Positions 8,215 to 16,322 of a stretch of DNA of 64,000 nucleotides are shown here, in pieces; within the stretch, counting starts at the first letter, position 1, and every line of letters begins with the position of its first letter. The notes below the pieces were generated by a model. That model searched no databases, had not been told where the DNA came from, and saw nothing but the letters and a program-made list of their open reading frames with translations. Source of the stretch: JABFWF01 sp035539135 (GTDB lineage: Bacteria; Pseudomonadota; Gammaproteobacteria; Xanthomonadales; Xanthomonadaceae). The stretch spans positions 124,001-188,000 of the forward strand of contig DATLJD010000005.1 in NCBI GenBank assembly GCA_035539135.1, in the 5' to 3' direction. A program made the translations under genes and the position numbers.

Positions 8215-9425
8215 CGCGGATCCGGCGGCGGCCGCCCGTGCAGGATCAGGGCGCGGCCGCGCGCGTCGGGCGGCAGCCAGCCGCGCGGCGGCGGCCACAG
8301 CCCCGCCGCCTGCGCACGCTGCCGCAGCAGCGCGACCTCGCCCTGCGCCCAGATCGCGTCCATCACGTCGTGCGTGGGCGGCAGGCGGGTGTTGGCTTCA
8401 TACAGCCAGCGGAATTCGCGGTAGCGTTCGCGCGCGGCGGCGCCGCCCGGGCCATCGCCGAGCAGGGGGATCAGCAGGGTCAAGCCGATCCCGTGTTCGA
8501 TCATAGTTTCGCCATCGGCCAGGCGCCCCAGCACAGCCGTGCAATCGGCCCACCGCTCGGAGGACAACGCGGCGCGCTCGGGCTTGCACTCCGACAGGAC
8601 GCTGTAGGACGGCATTCCCGCCGCGAGTTCCATGCCGAATGCCTCGATCGCAGCCAGGTCTTCGGCGGTCGCGGTGCGGCCCAGCTCGCCTTCCAATGAC
8701 TGCATGTTCGCCGAGCCGACGCACTCGGGTGTCGACGTTCCGACCAGCAGCGGCTTCATGTGCAGGTAGACCGTGCCGGAGCGGGAATCGCTGAAGCGTG
8801 CCTCCCTCGCGGCTTGGTGCAGCAGGCGCCAGTACGCGTCGGGATCGTGCCGCAACTGGGCGTCTTGGAGTGCGACCAGCCACGCGACCACGTTGTGGCC
8901 GTCGAGCGCGAGCAGGTGTCGCGCCGAGGCGGTGCGGTCGCAGTCGTCCTCCGGATCGCAGTGCATCGCCGCGAACCAGGCGATGTCGAGGTCGTCCGGC
9001 CAGCGTTTGCGGGCCGCCTGCCAGCGCCGTGCGCTGGCGACGCGCCCGATCTTCCATGCCTGTGGTCCCGCGCCCGGCTCCGGAAAACCGATCGCGTCGG
9101 CGAGCAGCGCGTGGTCGAGCGCGGCGCTCGCGGAAGCTTCGGACCGGATCGTCGCCAGCTCGGCACGCAGGCGCGCGCGGCGCGCGGCTTCGCAGCGTTG
9201 CTCGCGCGCGGAAGGCGCAGGGATGGCGGCGCCGTGGTAAGGCTGCGCGCGTCCCGGCGTGAACGCCGCGGCCTCGGCCTTCGGCGCGGCGGCCGTTTGC
9301 GCCGGAGGCGGCGCCGCATTGGCAGGCGCGCCAGGCGCCGCCACGCCCTTCCACCACGCCAGCCCGGCCAGCAACCCACCCACCAGCACCACCGCGAGCA
9401 GGATCCTCCGTGATCCCTTGCGCAT
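8211..9425 (-). CDS. Hypothetical signal-anchored protein (404 aa)
   Basis: I do not recognise this family. Residues 1-25 are a basic, then hydrophobic segment (RRILLAVVLVGGLLAGLAW), which is a signal anchor or signal peptide, followed by an Ala/Pro linker to about 60. The rest is soluble, helical and rich in Arg, Ala and Trp. Six or so cysteines (for example HCDPEDDCD near 165) could form disulfides in the periplasm. The helical patterning recalls tetratricopeptide-like bookkeeping proteins often found in Xanthomonadaceae, but no motif proves this. It starts 1 base from the end of the MAPEG gene upstream, so the two are probably co-transcribed. Confidence 0.8.
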   Translation of the reverse strand: MRKGSRRILLAVVLVGGLLAGLAWWKGVAAPGAPANAAPPPAQTAAAPKAEAAAFTPGRAQPYHGAAIPAPSAREQRCEAARRARLRAELATIRSEASASAALDHALLADAIGFPEPGAGPQAWKIGRVASARRWQAARKRWPDDLDIAWFAAMHCDPEDDCDRTASARHLLALDGHNVVAWLVALQDAQLRHDPDAYWRLLHQAAREARFSDSRSGTVYLHMKPLLVGTSTPECVGSANMQSLEGELGRTATAEDLAAIEAFGMELAAGMPSYSVLSECKPERAALSSERWADCTAVLGRLADGETMIEHGIGLTLLIPLLGDGPGGAAARERYREFRWLYEANTRLPPTHDVMDAIWAQGEVALLRQRAQAAGLWPPPRGWLPPDARGRALILHGRPPPDPR

Positions 9426-9426
9426 G

Positions 9427-9819
9427 TCAGGCCATCCGCAAGGCCGCGGTCGCCATCAGCCACAGCACGACGACGTAGCCCAGGCCCCACACGGCGCTGC
9501 GCAGGGGCGGCTTGTCGAAGACGTAGCACAGGCCGTGCAGCACGCGCAGGACGACGAAGGCGACCGCTAGCTGGCCGATCCGCGCCGGGTCCACGCCGGC
9601 GGCCTGCGCCATCAGCACCGCCGCGGCGAACGGCGCGAACGCCTCGAACGCGTTGAGATGGGCGGCGTAGGCGCGCTGGCTGCGCGGGTTGTCCTGCCGC
9701 GCCTGCCACTGGCGCGGCTCGCGGTTGTCGTAGCGGTGGTTGCCGCTGCCCTTGGCGAGGGTGACCCACAGGTAGGGCAGCAGCGCCGCGACCAGGATGC
9801 ACCAGTAGGCGAGGGCCAT
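9427..9819 (-). CDS. MAPEG family membrane protein
   Basis: A 130-residue protein with four hydrophobic helices that fits the MAPEG superfamily (membrane-associated eicosanoid and glutathione metabolism). Visible family features are NPRSQRAYAAHLNAFEAFAP at about 44-63, which carries the conserved N-x2-E-type helix, and VLRVLHGLCYVFDKPPLRSA in the third and fourth helices. The ATG at 9819 was preferred to the longer frame because CCAAGGAGCGACGCGC precedes it. In bacteria these proteins are often annotated only by family and a glutathione-linked activity is unproven. Confidence 0.88.
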   Translation of the reverse strand: MALAYWCILVAALLPYLWVTLAKGSGNHRYDNREPRQWQARQDNPRSQRAYAAHLNAFEAFAPFAAAVLMAQAAGVDPARIGQLAVAFVVLRVLHGLCYVFDKPPLRSAVWGLGYVVVLWLMATAALRMA

Positions 9820-9927
9820 GCGCGTCGCTCCTTGGGGTGACGCGCGCAGCTTGCCAGAACCGGGCGCCGTCCGTGCTGGCGCCCGGGGCCGATCCCGGCG
9901 CAAGCCGGGATCGTCGCGTCCGCGGCC

Positions 9928-10602
9928 TCAGTCGACCGGCGCGTGGTCCTGCGAGTAGGCGATCGGCTTGGCGCCGGTGATGGCGCCGGTGCGCGCGGTC
10001 TCGTGCACGTACAGGACGACGTCGCGTTCGAACACCAGCGGCCCGTCCACCACCGCCTTCGGCCCGATGATGATCCGCGGCGGACGCTGCTTGCCGAAGC
10101 GGATGCTCCAGTTGCGGTTCGGCTTCTCGACCCGGATGCCGCCGCCCACGTGCGAGCCGACGCCGACGGTGATGTCGCCGTTGACCGTCGTGATGCCGCC
10201 GCTCAGGTCGGTCTCGACCAGGCCGATCGCGCCGTTCACCGTCTCGATGTCGCCGCGCAGGCGGCTGCCGTGGTCGGCGAAGATCTGGCCGTTGACCGTC
10301 TCCAGCCGCCCGGCCTGCACGCGGTTGCCGAGGCGGACGCTGCCGTTGACGGTCTCGAGGTTGCCGGTGCGGGCGTCGTCGCCGACCTTGATGCTGCCGT
10401 TGACGGTCTCGGCATCGCCTGTGGAGACGCCGTCCTCGATGTGGATGCTGCCGTTGACGGTCTCCAGGTCGCCCCAGGTTTGCCCGGCGCTGGCGGTGAT
10501 GCTGCCGTTGACCTTGTCCACGTCCTTGCCGTCGGCGGCGTACGCCAGCGGCAGGACGAGCGACAGCGCGAGGGTGGCGGCGAGCAGGCGGATGCGGGGC
10601 AT
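9928..10602 (-). CDS. Secreted protein built of seven VNG repeats
   Basis: A 224-residue exported protein. Residues 1-22 form a clean signal peptide ending LPLAYA. Mature residues 25-150 consist of seven tandem units of about 18 residues, each opening with a VNG core: DKVNGSI, LETVNGSI, AETVNGSI, LETVNGSV, LETVNGQI, IETVNGAI and ITTVNGDI. Such a ladder of short, polar, regularly spaced Val-Asn-Gly turns suggests a right-handed beta-helix or solenoid, as in bactofilin-like and DUF4097-like proteins. A basic non-repeat tail (EKPNRNWSIRFGKQRPPR) follows. The ATG at 10602 was chosen because it opens the signal peptide. It is divergent from gpmI. The molecular function is unknown. Confidence 0.85.
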   Translation of the reverse strand: MPRIRLLAATLALSLVLPLAYAADGKDVDKVNGSITASAGQTWGDLETVNGSIHIEDGVSTGDAETVNGSIKVGDDARTGNLETVNGSVRLGNRVQAGRLETVNGQIFADHGSRLRGDIETVNGAIGLVETDLSGGITTVNGDITVGVGSHVGGGIRVEKPNRNWSIRFGKQRPPRIIIGPKAVVDGPLVFERDVVLYVHETARTGAITGAKPIAYSQDHAPVD

Positions 10603-10751
10603 GGGCGGACTCCGGTGTCGGTTGTCGGACAAGGGATGCGGCGGGCGGGCGGAAGGTTTACCCGGATTTCGGGGCGGGCGCGGCGTGGACGGAGGCAAGA
10701 TGGACCGCTTCGCTACAATCCGCCCCTGTCCGAAGTCAGGGGTGGTCCTGC

Positions 10752-12299
10752 GTGCCAGCCGAGCAACCGCGTCCCGTCGTGCTGATGATCCTGGATGGCT
10801 GGGGCCATCGCGACGCGCCCGAGGATAATGCACTGGCGCAGGCGGAGCTGCCGCACTGGCGGCGGCTGTGGGCGGATTGCCCGCACACCCTGATCCATAC
10901 CGAGGGCCGCCACGTCGGCCTGCCCGACGGGCAGATGGGCAACTCCGAGGTCGGCCACATGAACCTCGGCGCCGGCCGCATCGTCTACCAGGACCTGACC
11001 CGGATCGACGCCGCGATCGAGGACGGCAGCTTCTTCGACAACCCGGAGCTGCGCGCCGCCTGCGAGGCGGCCAGCCACGCCGGCGGCACCCTGCACGTGA
11101 TGGGCCTGCTGTCGCCGGGCGGCGTGCACAGCCACGAGCGGCACGTGTTCGCGATGCTGGAGCTCGCCCGCCGGATGGACGTGCCGCGGGTGCTGGTGCA
11201 CGCCTTCCTCGACGGTCGCGACATGCCGCCGAAGTCGGCCGCGCCCAGCCTGGAGGCGCTGCAGGCGACCTGCGAACGGCTCGGCAACGCGCGCATCGCG
11301 ACGGTCTGCGGCCGCTACTACGCGATGGACCGCGACCAGCGCTGGGACCGCGTGCACCGCGCCTGGGACGCGATCGTCAACGCCCAAGGCGAATTTCGAG
11401 CGCTGGATGCGCAGGCAGCGCTGGCCGCGGCGTATGCGCGCGGCGAGACCGACGAGTTCGTCGCGCCCACCGTGATCGCGCCGCCGGAAGGCGAGCCGCC
11501 GGCGATGGCCGACGGCGATGCGGTGGTGTTCATGAACTTCCGCGCCGACCGCGCGCGCCAGCTGACCGCGGCTTTCGTCGCGCCTGACTTCAGCGGCTTC
11601 CAGGCGCGCCGCCCGCAGCTGGCGCGCTTCGTCTGCCTGACCGAATACGACGCGCGGCTGCCGGCGCCGGTCGCGTTTCCGCCCGAGGACCTGCGCGACG
11701 GCCTCGGCGAGCTGCTCGCCGCGCACGGCATGACCCAGCTGCGCATCGCCGAGACCGAGAAGTACGCGCACGTCACCTTCTTCTTCAGCGGCGGCCGCGA
11801 GGACGCCTATCCCGGCGAGACCCGCATCCTGGTGCCCAGCCCGCGGGTACCGACCTACGACCAACAACCGGAGATGAGCTGCCCGGAAGTCACCGCGAAG
11901 CTGGTGGAGGCGATCCGCGCGCGCGCCTTCGACGTGATCGTGTGCAACATCGCCAACCCCGACATGGTCGGCCACACCGGCAACCTGCAGGCGGCGATCC
12001 AGGCGACCGAGGCGGTGGACGTGGCGCTCGGCCAAGTCGCGGCCGCGGTCGCGGAAGTCGGCGGCGCGCTGCTGGTCACCGCCGACCACGGCAACGTCGA
12101 GATGATGCGCGACCCGCTCACCGGGCAGCCGCACACCGCGCACACGATCGGGCCGGTGCCCTTCGTGTACTGCGGTGCGCGTGCCGGCGCGAAGCTGCGC
12201 GCGGGCGGCGCGCTGCGCGACGTGGCGCCGACCATCCTCGACCTGCTCGGCTTGCCGAAGCCGGACGCGATGACCGGGAGTTCGCTGTTCTGCGCCTGA
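10752..12299 (+). CDS. gpmI: 2,3-bisphosphoglycerate-independent phosphoglycerate mutase
   Basis: A 515-residue manganese-dependent mutase that interconverts 3- and 2-phosphoglycerate in glycolysis and gluconeogenesis. Metal-binding D15 lies in LMILDGWGHR and the phosphorylated serine is S65 in QMGNSEVGHMNLGAG. The C-terminal metal site shows ANPDMVGHTG and TADHGNVE. The start is a GTG at 10752 (VPAEQPRPVVLMILDGW), the only start that keeps the family N-terminus. A -10-like TACAAT sits at 10714-10719. The last bases overlap the likely start of the EnvC-like gene, and the same gpm-envC-ctp order is common in gammaproteobacteria. Confidence 0.96.
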   Translation: MPAEQPRPVVLMILDGWGHRDAPEDNALAQAELPHWRRLWADCPHTLIHTEGRHVGLPDGQMGNSEVGHMNLGAGRIVYQDLTRIDAAIEDGSFFDNPELRAACEAASHAGGTLHVMGLLSPGGVHSHERHVFAMLELARRMDVPRVLVHAFLDGRDMPPKSAAPSLEALQATCERLGNARIATVCGRYYAMDRDQRWDRVHRAWDAIVNAQGEFRALDAQAALAAAYARGETDEFVAPTVIAPPEGEPPAMADGDAVVFMNFRADRARQLTAAFVAPDFSGFQARRPQLARFVCLTEYDARLPAPVAFPPEDLRDGLGELLAAHGMTQLRIAETEKYAHVTFFFSGGREDAYPGETRILVPSPRVPTYDQQPEMSCPEVTAKLVEAIRARAFDVIVCNIANPDMVGHTGNLQAAIQATEAVDVALGQVAAAVAEVGGALLVTADHGNVEMMRDPLTGQPHTAHTIGPVPFVYCGARAGAKLRAGGALRDVAPTILDLLGLPKPDAMTGSSLFCA

Positions 12300-13537
12300 T
12301 CCACGCGCGCGCCACCGTCGCCACGGCGGCGCGCCGCCTCGCCGCCGTGCTGGTCCTGTCCGCCTGCATCGCCGGCATCGCCGCGGCGCAGGACAGCCGC
12401 GACGCCCAGCGCCGGCTGGAACAGGTGCGCAAGGAATTGAAGGACGTCGCCGCCGAGCGCCGCCGGATCGAGGGCGAGCGCGGCCAGGCCTCGCGTGCGC
12501 TGCGCGCGATGGATGAGCGGCTGGGCAAGTCCGGCCGCGCGCTACGCGAGACCGAGGCCGAGCTCGCGCGACGCCAGCAGGCGCTCGCCGAGCTGCAGCA
12601 ACGCCGCGACGAAGCGGCGGCGTCGATGGCCGCGCAACGCCGTGAACTCGCGCAGCTGCTGCGCGGCGCCTACACCCTCGGCGGCGCGGCGCCGCTCAAG
12701 CTGCTGCTGGCGCAGGGCCAGGTCGCGGACGCCAACCGCCTGCTCGCCTACCACCGCTACCTGCAGCGCGCGCGCACCGCGCGCATCGCGGCGCTGACCA
12801 CGCAACTGCGGGAATTCGCCGAACTCGAGGCGCGCCTCGCGCAGGAACGTGAGCAACTCGCCGACACCCACGCCAGGCAGCAGCGCGAGCTTTCGCAGTT
12901 GCAGCGCGACCGCGGCGCGCACGCGAAGGAAGTCGCCCAGCTCGAACAGCGCTACCGCGACCGCGCCAGCCGCGAACAGGCGCTGGGCCGCGACGTGAAA
13001 GGGCTCGAGCGCCTGCTCGCGCGCCTGCGCGCCGCCGCCGCGCGCGCCGAGGCCGAGCGCCGCGCCGCCGCCGAACGCGCCGCGCGCGCGGCCCGCGCCG
13101 GCGGCAAGGGCCACGGCAAGCCGCCGGCGGTCGCCAGCGCGAAGCCGGTCGCGGTCGGTGGCCTCGGCTGGCCGCTGTCCGGGCAGCTGCTCGCCGGCTA
13201 CGGTGGCAACCTGCCCGACGGCCGCCGCAGCACCGGCATGCTGATCGCGGCGCCCGCCGGCAGCACCGTGCACGCGGTCGCCGACGGCAAGGTCGTGTTC
13301 GCCGACTGGATGAACGGCTACGGCCTGATCCTGATCGTCGACCACGGCAACGGCACGATGAGCCTGTATGCGCACAACGAAGCGTTGCTGCGCGATGCCG
13401 GCGACAGCGTCAGGCGCGGCGATGCGGTCGCCAGCGTCGGCAATTCCGGCGGCCAGGGCCGGCCGGGGCTGTACTTCGAACTGCGCCGCAACGGCGAGCC
13501 GGTCGACCCGGTGGCCTGGCTGCGCAAGCGGCAGTAG
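12290..13537 (+). CDS. envC: EnvC-like murein hydrolase activator with degenerate LytM domain
   Basis: A periplasmic coiled-coil/LytM protein. Residues 1-32 form a signal peptide (RRLAAVLVLSACIAGIAAAQ), about 33-270 is an Arg/Glu/Gln-rich coiled coil, and the LytM fold follows. Its zinc site is broken: the HxxxD position reads STGMLIAAP and the HLH position reads GLYFELRRNG; only YAHN remains. This is the pattern of EnvC/NlpD proteins, which activate amidases for daughter-cell separation instead of cutting murein. No ATG, GTG or TTG gives an intact signal peptide. A CTG at 12290, nine bases after GGGAG, does; a GTG at 12347 would remove the basic n-region. The start is therefore provisional. 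Confidence 0.88.
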   Translation: MRLIHARATVATAARRLAAVLVLSACIAGIAAAQDSRDAQRRLEQVRKELKDVAAERRRIEGERGQASRALRAMDERLGKSGRALRETEAELARRQQALAELQQRRDEAAASMAAQRRELAQLLRGAYTLGGAAPLKLLLAQGQVADANRLLAYHRYLQRARTARIAALTTQLREFAELEARLAQEREQLADTHARQQRELSQLQRDRGAHAKEVAQLEQRYRDRASREQALGRDVKGLERLLARLRAAAARAEAERRAAAERAARAARAGGKGHGKPPAVASAKPVAVGGLGWPLSGQLLAGYGGNLPDGRRSTGMLIAAPAGSTVHAVADGKVVFADWMNGYGLILIVDHGNGTMSLYAHNEALLRDAGDSVRRGDAVASVGNSGGQGRPGLYFELRRNGEPVDPVAWLRKRQ

Positions 13538-13614
13538 CGGCGCGCGCCGGCGCAGCGCGCCGCCTCCACGCGCGCAGCGCGCATAATCGCGGCACGCCGT
13601 CGTCCGGAGCCCGC

Positions 13615-14940
13615 ATGCGCCTGCGCCTGTCCCTGCTCACCCCGCCCCTGCTCGCGATCGCCCTGCTCGCCGCGCCGCTGGCGCGCGCGCAGGACGCCGC
13701 CGCCGCATCCCCCGACGATCCCGATGCCGCCGAAAGCGCCGCGAGCAAGGTGCCGCTGGCGGAGATCCGCCGCTTCGTCGATGTCTACAACGCGGTTCGC
13801 CAGGCCTACGTCGAGCCGGTCGGGGACGACGCACTGATGCAGTCGGCGGTGCGCGGCCTGCTGCTCGACCTCGATCCGCACAGCGAATACCTGGAAAAGT
13901 CGGACGCCGAACTCTTCGACGAGGAAACCAGTGGCGCCTACGACGGCATCGGCGTGGAAGTGCAGGCGATGCCCGACGGCACGGTCAAGGTCGTCGCGCC
14001 GATCGACGGCACGCCGGCCGCGCGCGCCGGCATCCGCTCCGGAGACGTGATCGTCGCGGTGGACGGCAAGCCGCTCGCCGGCGACGAGGACGGCGACAGC
14101 CCGCTGCGCGGCAAGCCCGGCACCAGGGTCACCCTGACCCTGCAGCGCGACGGCGTCGCCAGGCCCTTCGACGTCAGCCTGACCCGCGAGACGATCCGGG
14201 TTGCCAGCGTGCGCGGACGCATGCTCGAGCCGGGCTACGGCTACATCCGCGTCGCTGCCTTCCAGTCCGATACCGCCAGCGACTTCGAGCAGGCGCTGGC
14301 GACGTTGCAGCAGCAGGCGGGCGGCCGCCTGCGCGGCTTGGTGATCGACCTGCGCAGCAACCCGGGCGGCCTGCTGGTGTCGGCGGTGCAGATCGCCGAC
14401 GACCTGCTCGACGCGGGCGCCATCGTCAGCACCCGTGGCCGCCTGCCGATGAGCGACAGCGAGTTCAACGCGACGCCGGGCGACCTCATGCGCGGCGCGC
14501 CGGTAGTGGTGCTGGTGGACGCCGGCTCGGCCAGCGCGGCGGAGGTGCTGGCCGGCGCGCTCGCCGACAACCACCGCGCGCGCATCGTCGGCAGCCGCAC
14601 GTTCGGCAAGGGCTCGGTGCAGACCCTGCTGCCGCTGGACAACGGCGATTCGGTGAAGCTCACCACGGCGCGCTATTACACGCCCAGCGGCAAGTCGATC
14701 CAGGCGCGCGGGATCGAGCCCGACGTGGTCCTGCACGCCGGCGCCAACGGCGTCACCGGCACGCGCAGCGACTACGCCGAGGCGCTGCTCCCCGGCCACC
14801 TGCGCGGCGACGGCGAGGAAGCCGGCAGCAACGCCGGCGAGGTGCTGGAAGGCGACGCGCCGGTCACCGCCGCGCTGGCGGAGCTGAAGAAGCAGGTCGC
14901 GGTGGCGCCGGCGACCGGCGGCGGCAAGGGCAAGGGCTGA
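13615..14940 (+). CDS. ctpA: S41 family C-terminal processing protease
   Basis: A 441-residue periplasmic serine protease of the CtpA type. Residues 1-25 are a signal peptide ending LARAQ. A PDZ domain spans about 105-190 (GIGVEVQ to FDVSLTRE) and the tail-specific protease core spans about 200-370. The catalytic dyad is S307 in GSASAAE and K332 in FGKGSVQT. Family members cut C-termini of periplasmic proteins, including cell-wall hydrolases, which fits its place 77 bases after the EnvC-like gene. A CATAAT at 13582-13587 may be its own -10 box. The Gly/Lys-rich C-terminus is dispensable-looking. Confidence 0.95.
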   Translation: MRLRLSLLTPPLLAIALLAAPLARAQDAAAASPDDPDAAESAASKVPLAEIRRFVDVYNAVRQAYVEPVGDDALMQSAVRGLLLDLDPHSEYLEKSDAELFDEETSGAYDGIGVEVQAMPDGTVKVVAPIDGTPAARAGIRSGDVIVAVDGKPLAGDEDGDSPLRGKPGTRVTLTLQRDGVARPFDVSLTRETIRVASVRGRMLEPGYGYIRVAAFQSDTASDFEQALATLQQQAGGRLRGLVIDLRSNPGGLLVSAVQIADDLLDAGAIVSTRGRLPMSDSEFNATPGDLMRGAPVVVLVDAGSASAAEVLAGALADNHRARIVGSRTFGKGSVQTLLPLDNGDSVKLTTARYYTPSGKSIQARGIEPDVVLHAGANGVTGTRSDYAEALLPGHLRGDGEEAGSNAGEVLEGDAPVTAALAELKKQVAVAPATGGGKGKG

Positions 14941-14962
14941 CGCGCGGATCGCGCGCGGCCCC

Positions 14963-15280
14963 TCAGCGGGGCTTGGCCGGCAGCGGAAACGGCGTCACCA
15001 CCGTCTCGCCGGTGGCGGCGTCGCGGATCGCCGACTGGCCCTTCCTGTCCACTTCCTCCACCCGCAGCACGGCCTGCATCGGCAGGTGCAGCACGCGGGT
15101 GGCGCCGAACTCGTCGCGCAGCCGTTCCTCGGCGGGATCAACGACCACGCCGGTGTTGACATCGAACACCAGCTCGCTGACCTCGACGAACCCCCACAGC
15201 GCGCCCGAGCCCACGCGCCGCGCGTACAGCGCGTAGACCTTGCCGTGGTTGAGGAAGGTGACCTTGTAGAGCGTCTTCAT
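14963..15280 (-). CDS. DUF1820 family protein
   Basis: A 105-residue cytosolic protein matching the DUF1820 family by its start KTLYKVTFLNHGKVYALYAR, the central WGFVEVSELVFD, and HLPMQAVLRVEEVDRKG. Members are widespread in gammaproteobacteria and have no assigned function. Length is normal. It sits downstream of the rhomboid gene on the same strand (46 bases away) and converges on the S41 protease gene with a 22-base gap and no obvious terminator. Confidence 0.88.
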   Translation of the reverse strand: MKTLYKVTFLNHGKVYALYARRVGSGALWGFVEVSELVFDVNTGVVVDPAEERLRDEFGATRVLHLPMQAVLRVEEVDRKGQSAIRDAATGETVVTPFPLPAKPR

Positions 15281-15326
15281 GCGGCCAGTGTATGGGGCGC
15301 GGCGGGCGCCCGTTCAAGTGCCGCGC

Positions 15327-16022
15327 TCAGTAGCCGCGCCGCTTGCGCAGCCTGCGCGCGATCGCCGCGCGCACCAGCAGCGCGAACAGCACGCCGAAGG
15401 CGAAGCCGGCCACGTGCGCGGCCCACGCCACCGCGCCGAAGGCCGGGCCGATGTAGGCGAACACCACCTGCAGCAGCACCCAGATCCCGATCAGCAGCGA
15501 GGCCGGCGCGCGCACGAATTCGAGGAACAGCCCGAGCGGCAGCACGACCCCCAGCTTCGCCCGCGGGAACAGCGCGAGGTAGGCGCCGATCACCGCCGAG
15601 ACCGCGCCGCTGGCACCGATGATCAACCGGTCCGGCGCGCCGATCGCCAGCACCGCGGCGAGATTGGCGAAGGCGCCGCCGAACAGGAACAGGACCAGAA
15701 AGCGCCACGCCCCCATCACCCGTTCGGCCGGCAGGCCGAAGATCAGCAGGAAGGCGAGGTTGCCGAGCAAGTGCGCCCAGTCCGCGTGCAGGAACAGCGC
15801 GCTGAACAGGCGCAGCCCGCGGCCATCCGTCCACAGTCCCCGCCAGGTCGCGGCATCCAGCGGCGGCCCGCCGGTCAGCGCGCCCCAGTCCAGCAACAGG
15901 CCGCGCTGGATCGCGCCCGGCCGCGTGCTCGCCCACAGGTAGGCCAGCCACAGCAGCGCGAACAGCAGCGGCGTGGCCCAGCGCAGGGACGGATGGCTGC
16001 GGTTGGGAACGGCGACGAACAT
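15327..16022 (-). CDS. Rhomboid family intramembrane serine protease
   Basis: A 231-residue polytopic protein with about six membrane helices. Rhomboids cut transmembrane segments inside the bilayer with a Ser-His dyad, seen here as S138 in IIGASGAVS and H203 in AAHVAGF. The oxyanion-side HADWAHLLGNLAFLLIF block is at 79-95. The substrate cannot be predicted. The ATG at 16022 gives a short cytosolic N-terminus. Downstream on the same strand is the DUF1820 gene; upstream lies a 300-base non-coding stretch shared with the divergent porin gene. Confidence 0.94.
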   Translation of the reverse strand: MFVAVPNRSHPSLRWATPLLFALLWLAYLWASTRPGAIQRGLLLDWGALTGGPPLDAATWRGLWTDGRGLRLFSALFLHADWAHLLGNLAFLLIFGLPAERVMGAWRFLVLFLFGGAFANLAAVLAIGAPDRLIIGASGAVSAVIGAYLALFPRAKLGVVLPLGLFLEFVRAPASLLIGIWVLLQVVFAYIGPAFGAVAWAAHVAGFAFGVLFALLVRAAIARRLRKRRGY

Positions 16023-16188
16023 GGGCGGGACGATAGCTGAAGCGGCAGCCCCCCGGTGCGCGCGGGGCCCCGGGCATGCAGCGTGCGGTCGGGCCGGCGA
16101 TCGCCGCGGGCGCGGGCACTTCGGGGCGGGCCTGGCGGCCGTCCCGAAGGGGGGGCGCGGCCCGGCGGACGGGCCCGTCGCGGCGTCG

Positions 16189-16217
16189 TTACTTTTCCAT
16201 TAACGCCACGATATAGT
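16189..16217 (+). promoter_or_regulatory. Sigma-70-like promoter of the FadL-type porin gene
   Basis: TTACTT at 16189-16194 and TATAGT at 16212-16217 are 17 bases apart, the optimal spacing for a housekeeping promoter. This is one of the few AT-rich patches in the region. It would give a leader of about 100 bases before the ATG at 16323. The rest of the 16023-16322 gap is G/C-rich and shows no other feature that I can support. Confidence 0.6.
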
Positions 16218-16322
16218 GCATACGGCGTCGTATGTCGGGAGGGGTTCCGGCAGCGTCCGGACCGCAGGTCCGGGGTCGACGACTTCGTGGTCAAAACCAG
16301 AAAACCGTTACCGGAGAGAGCA

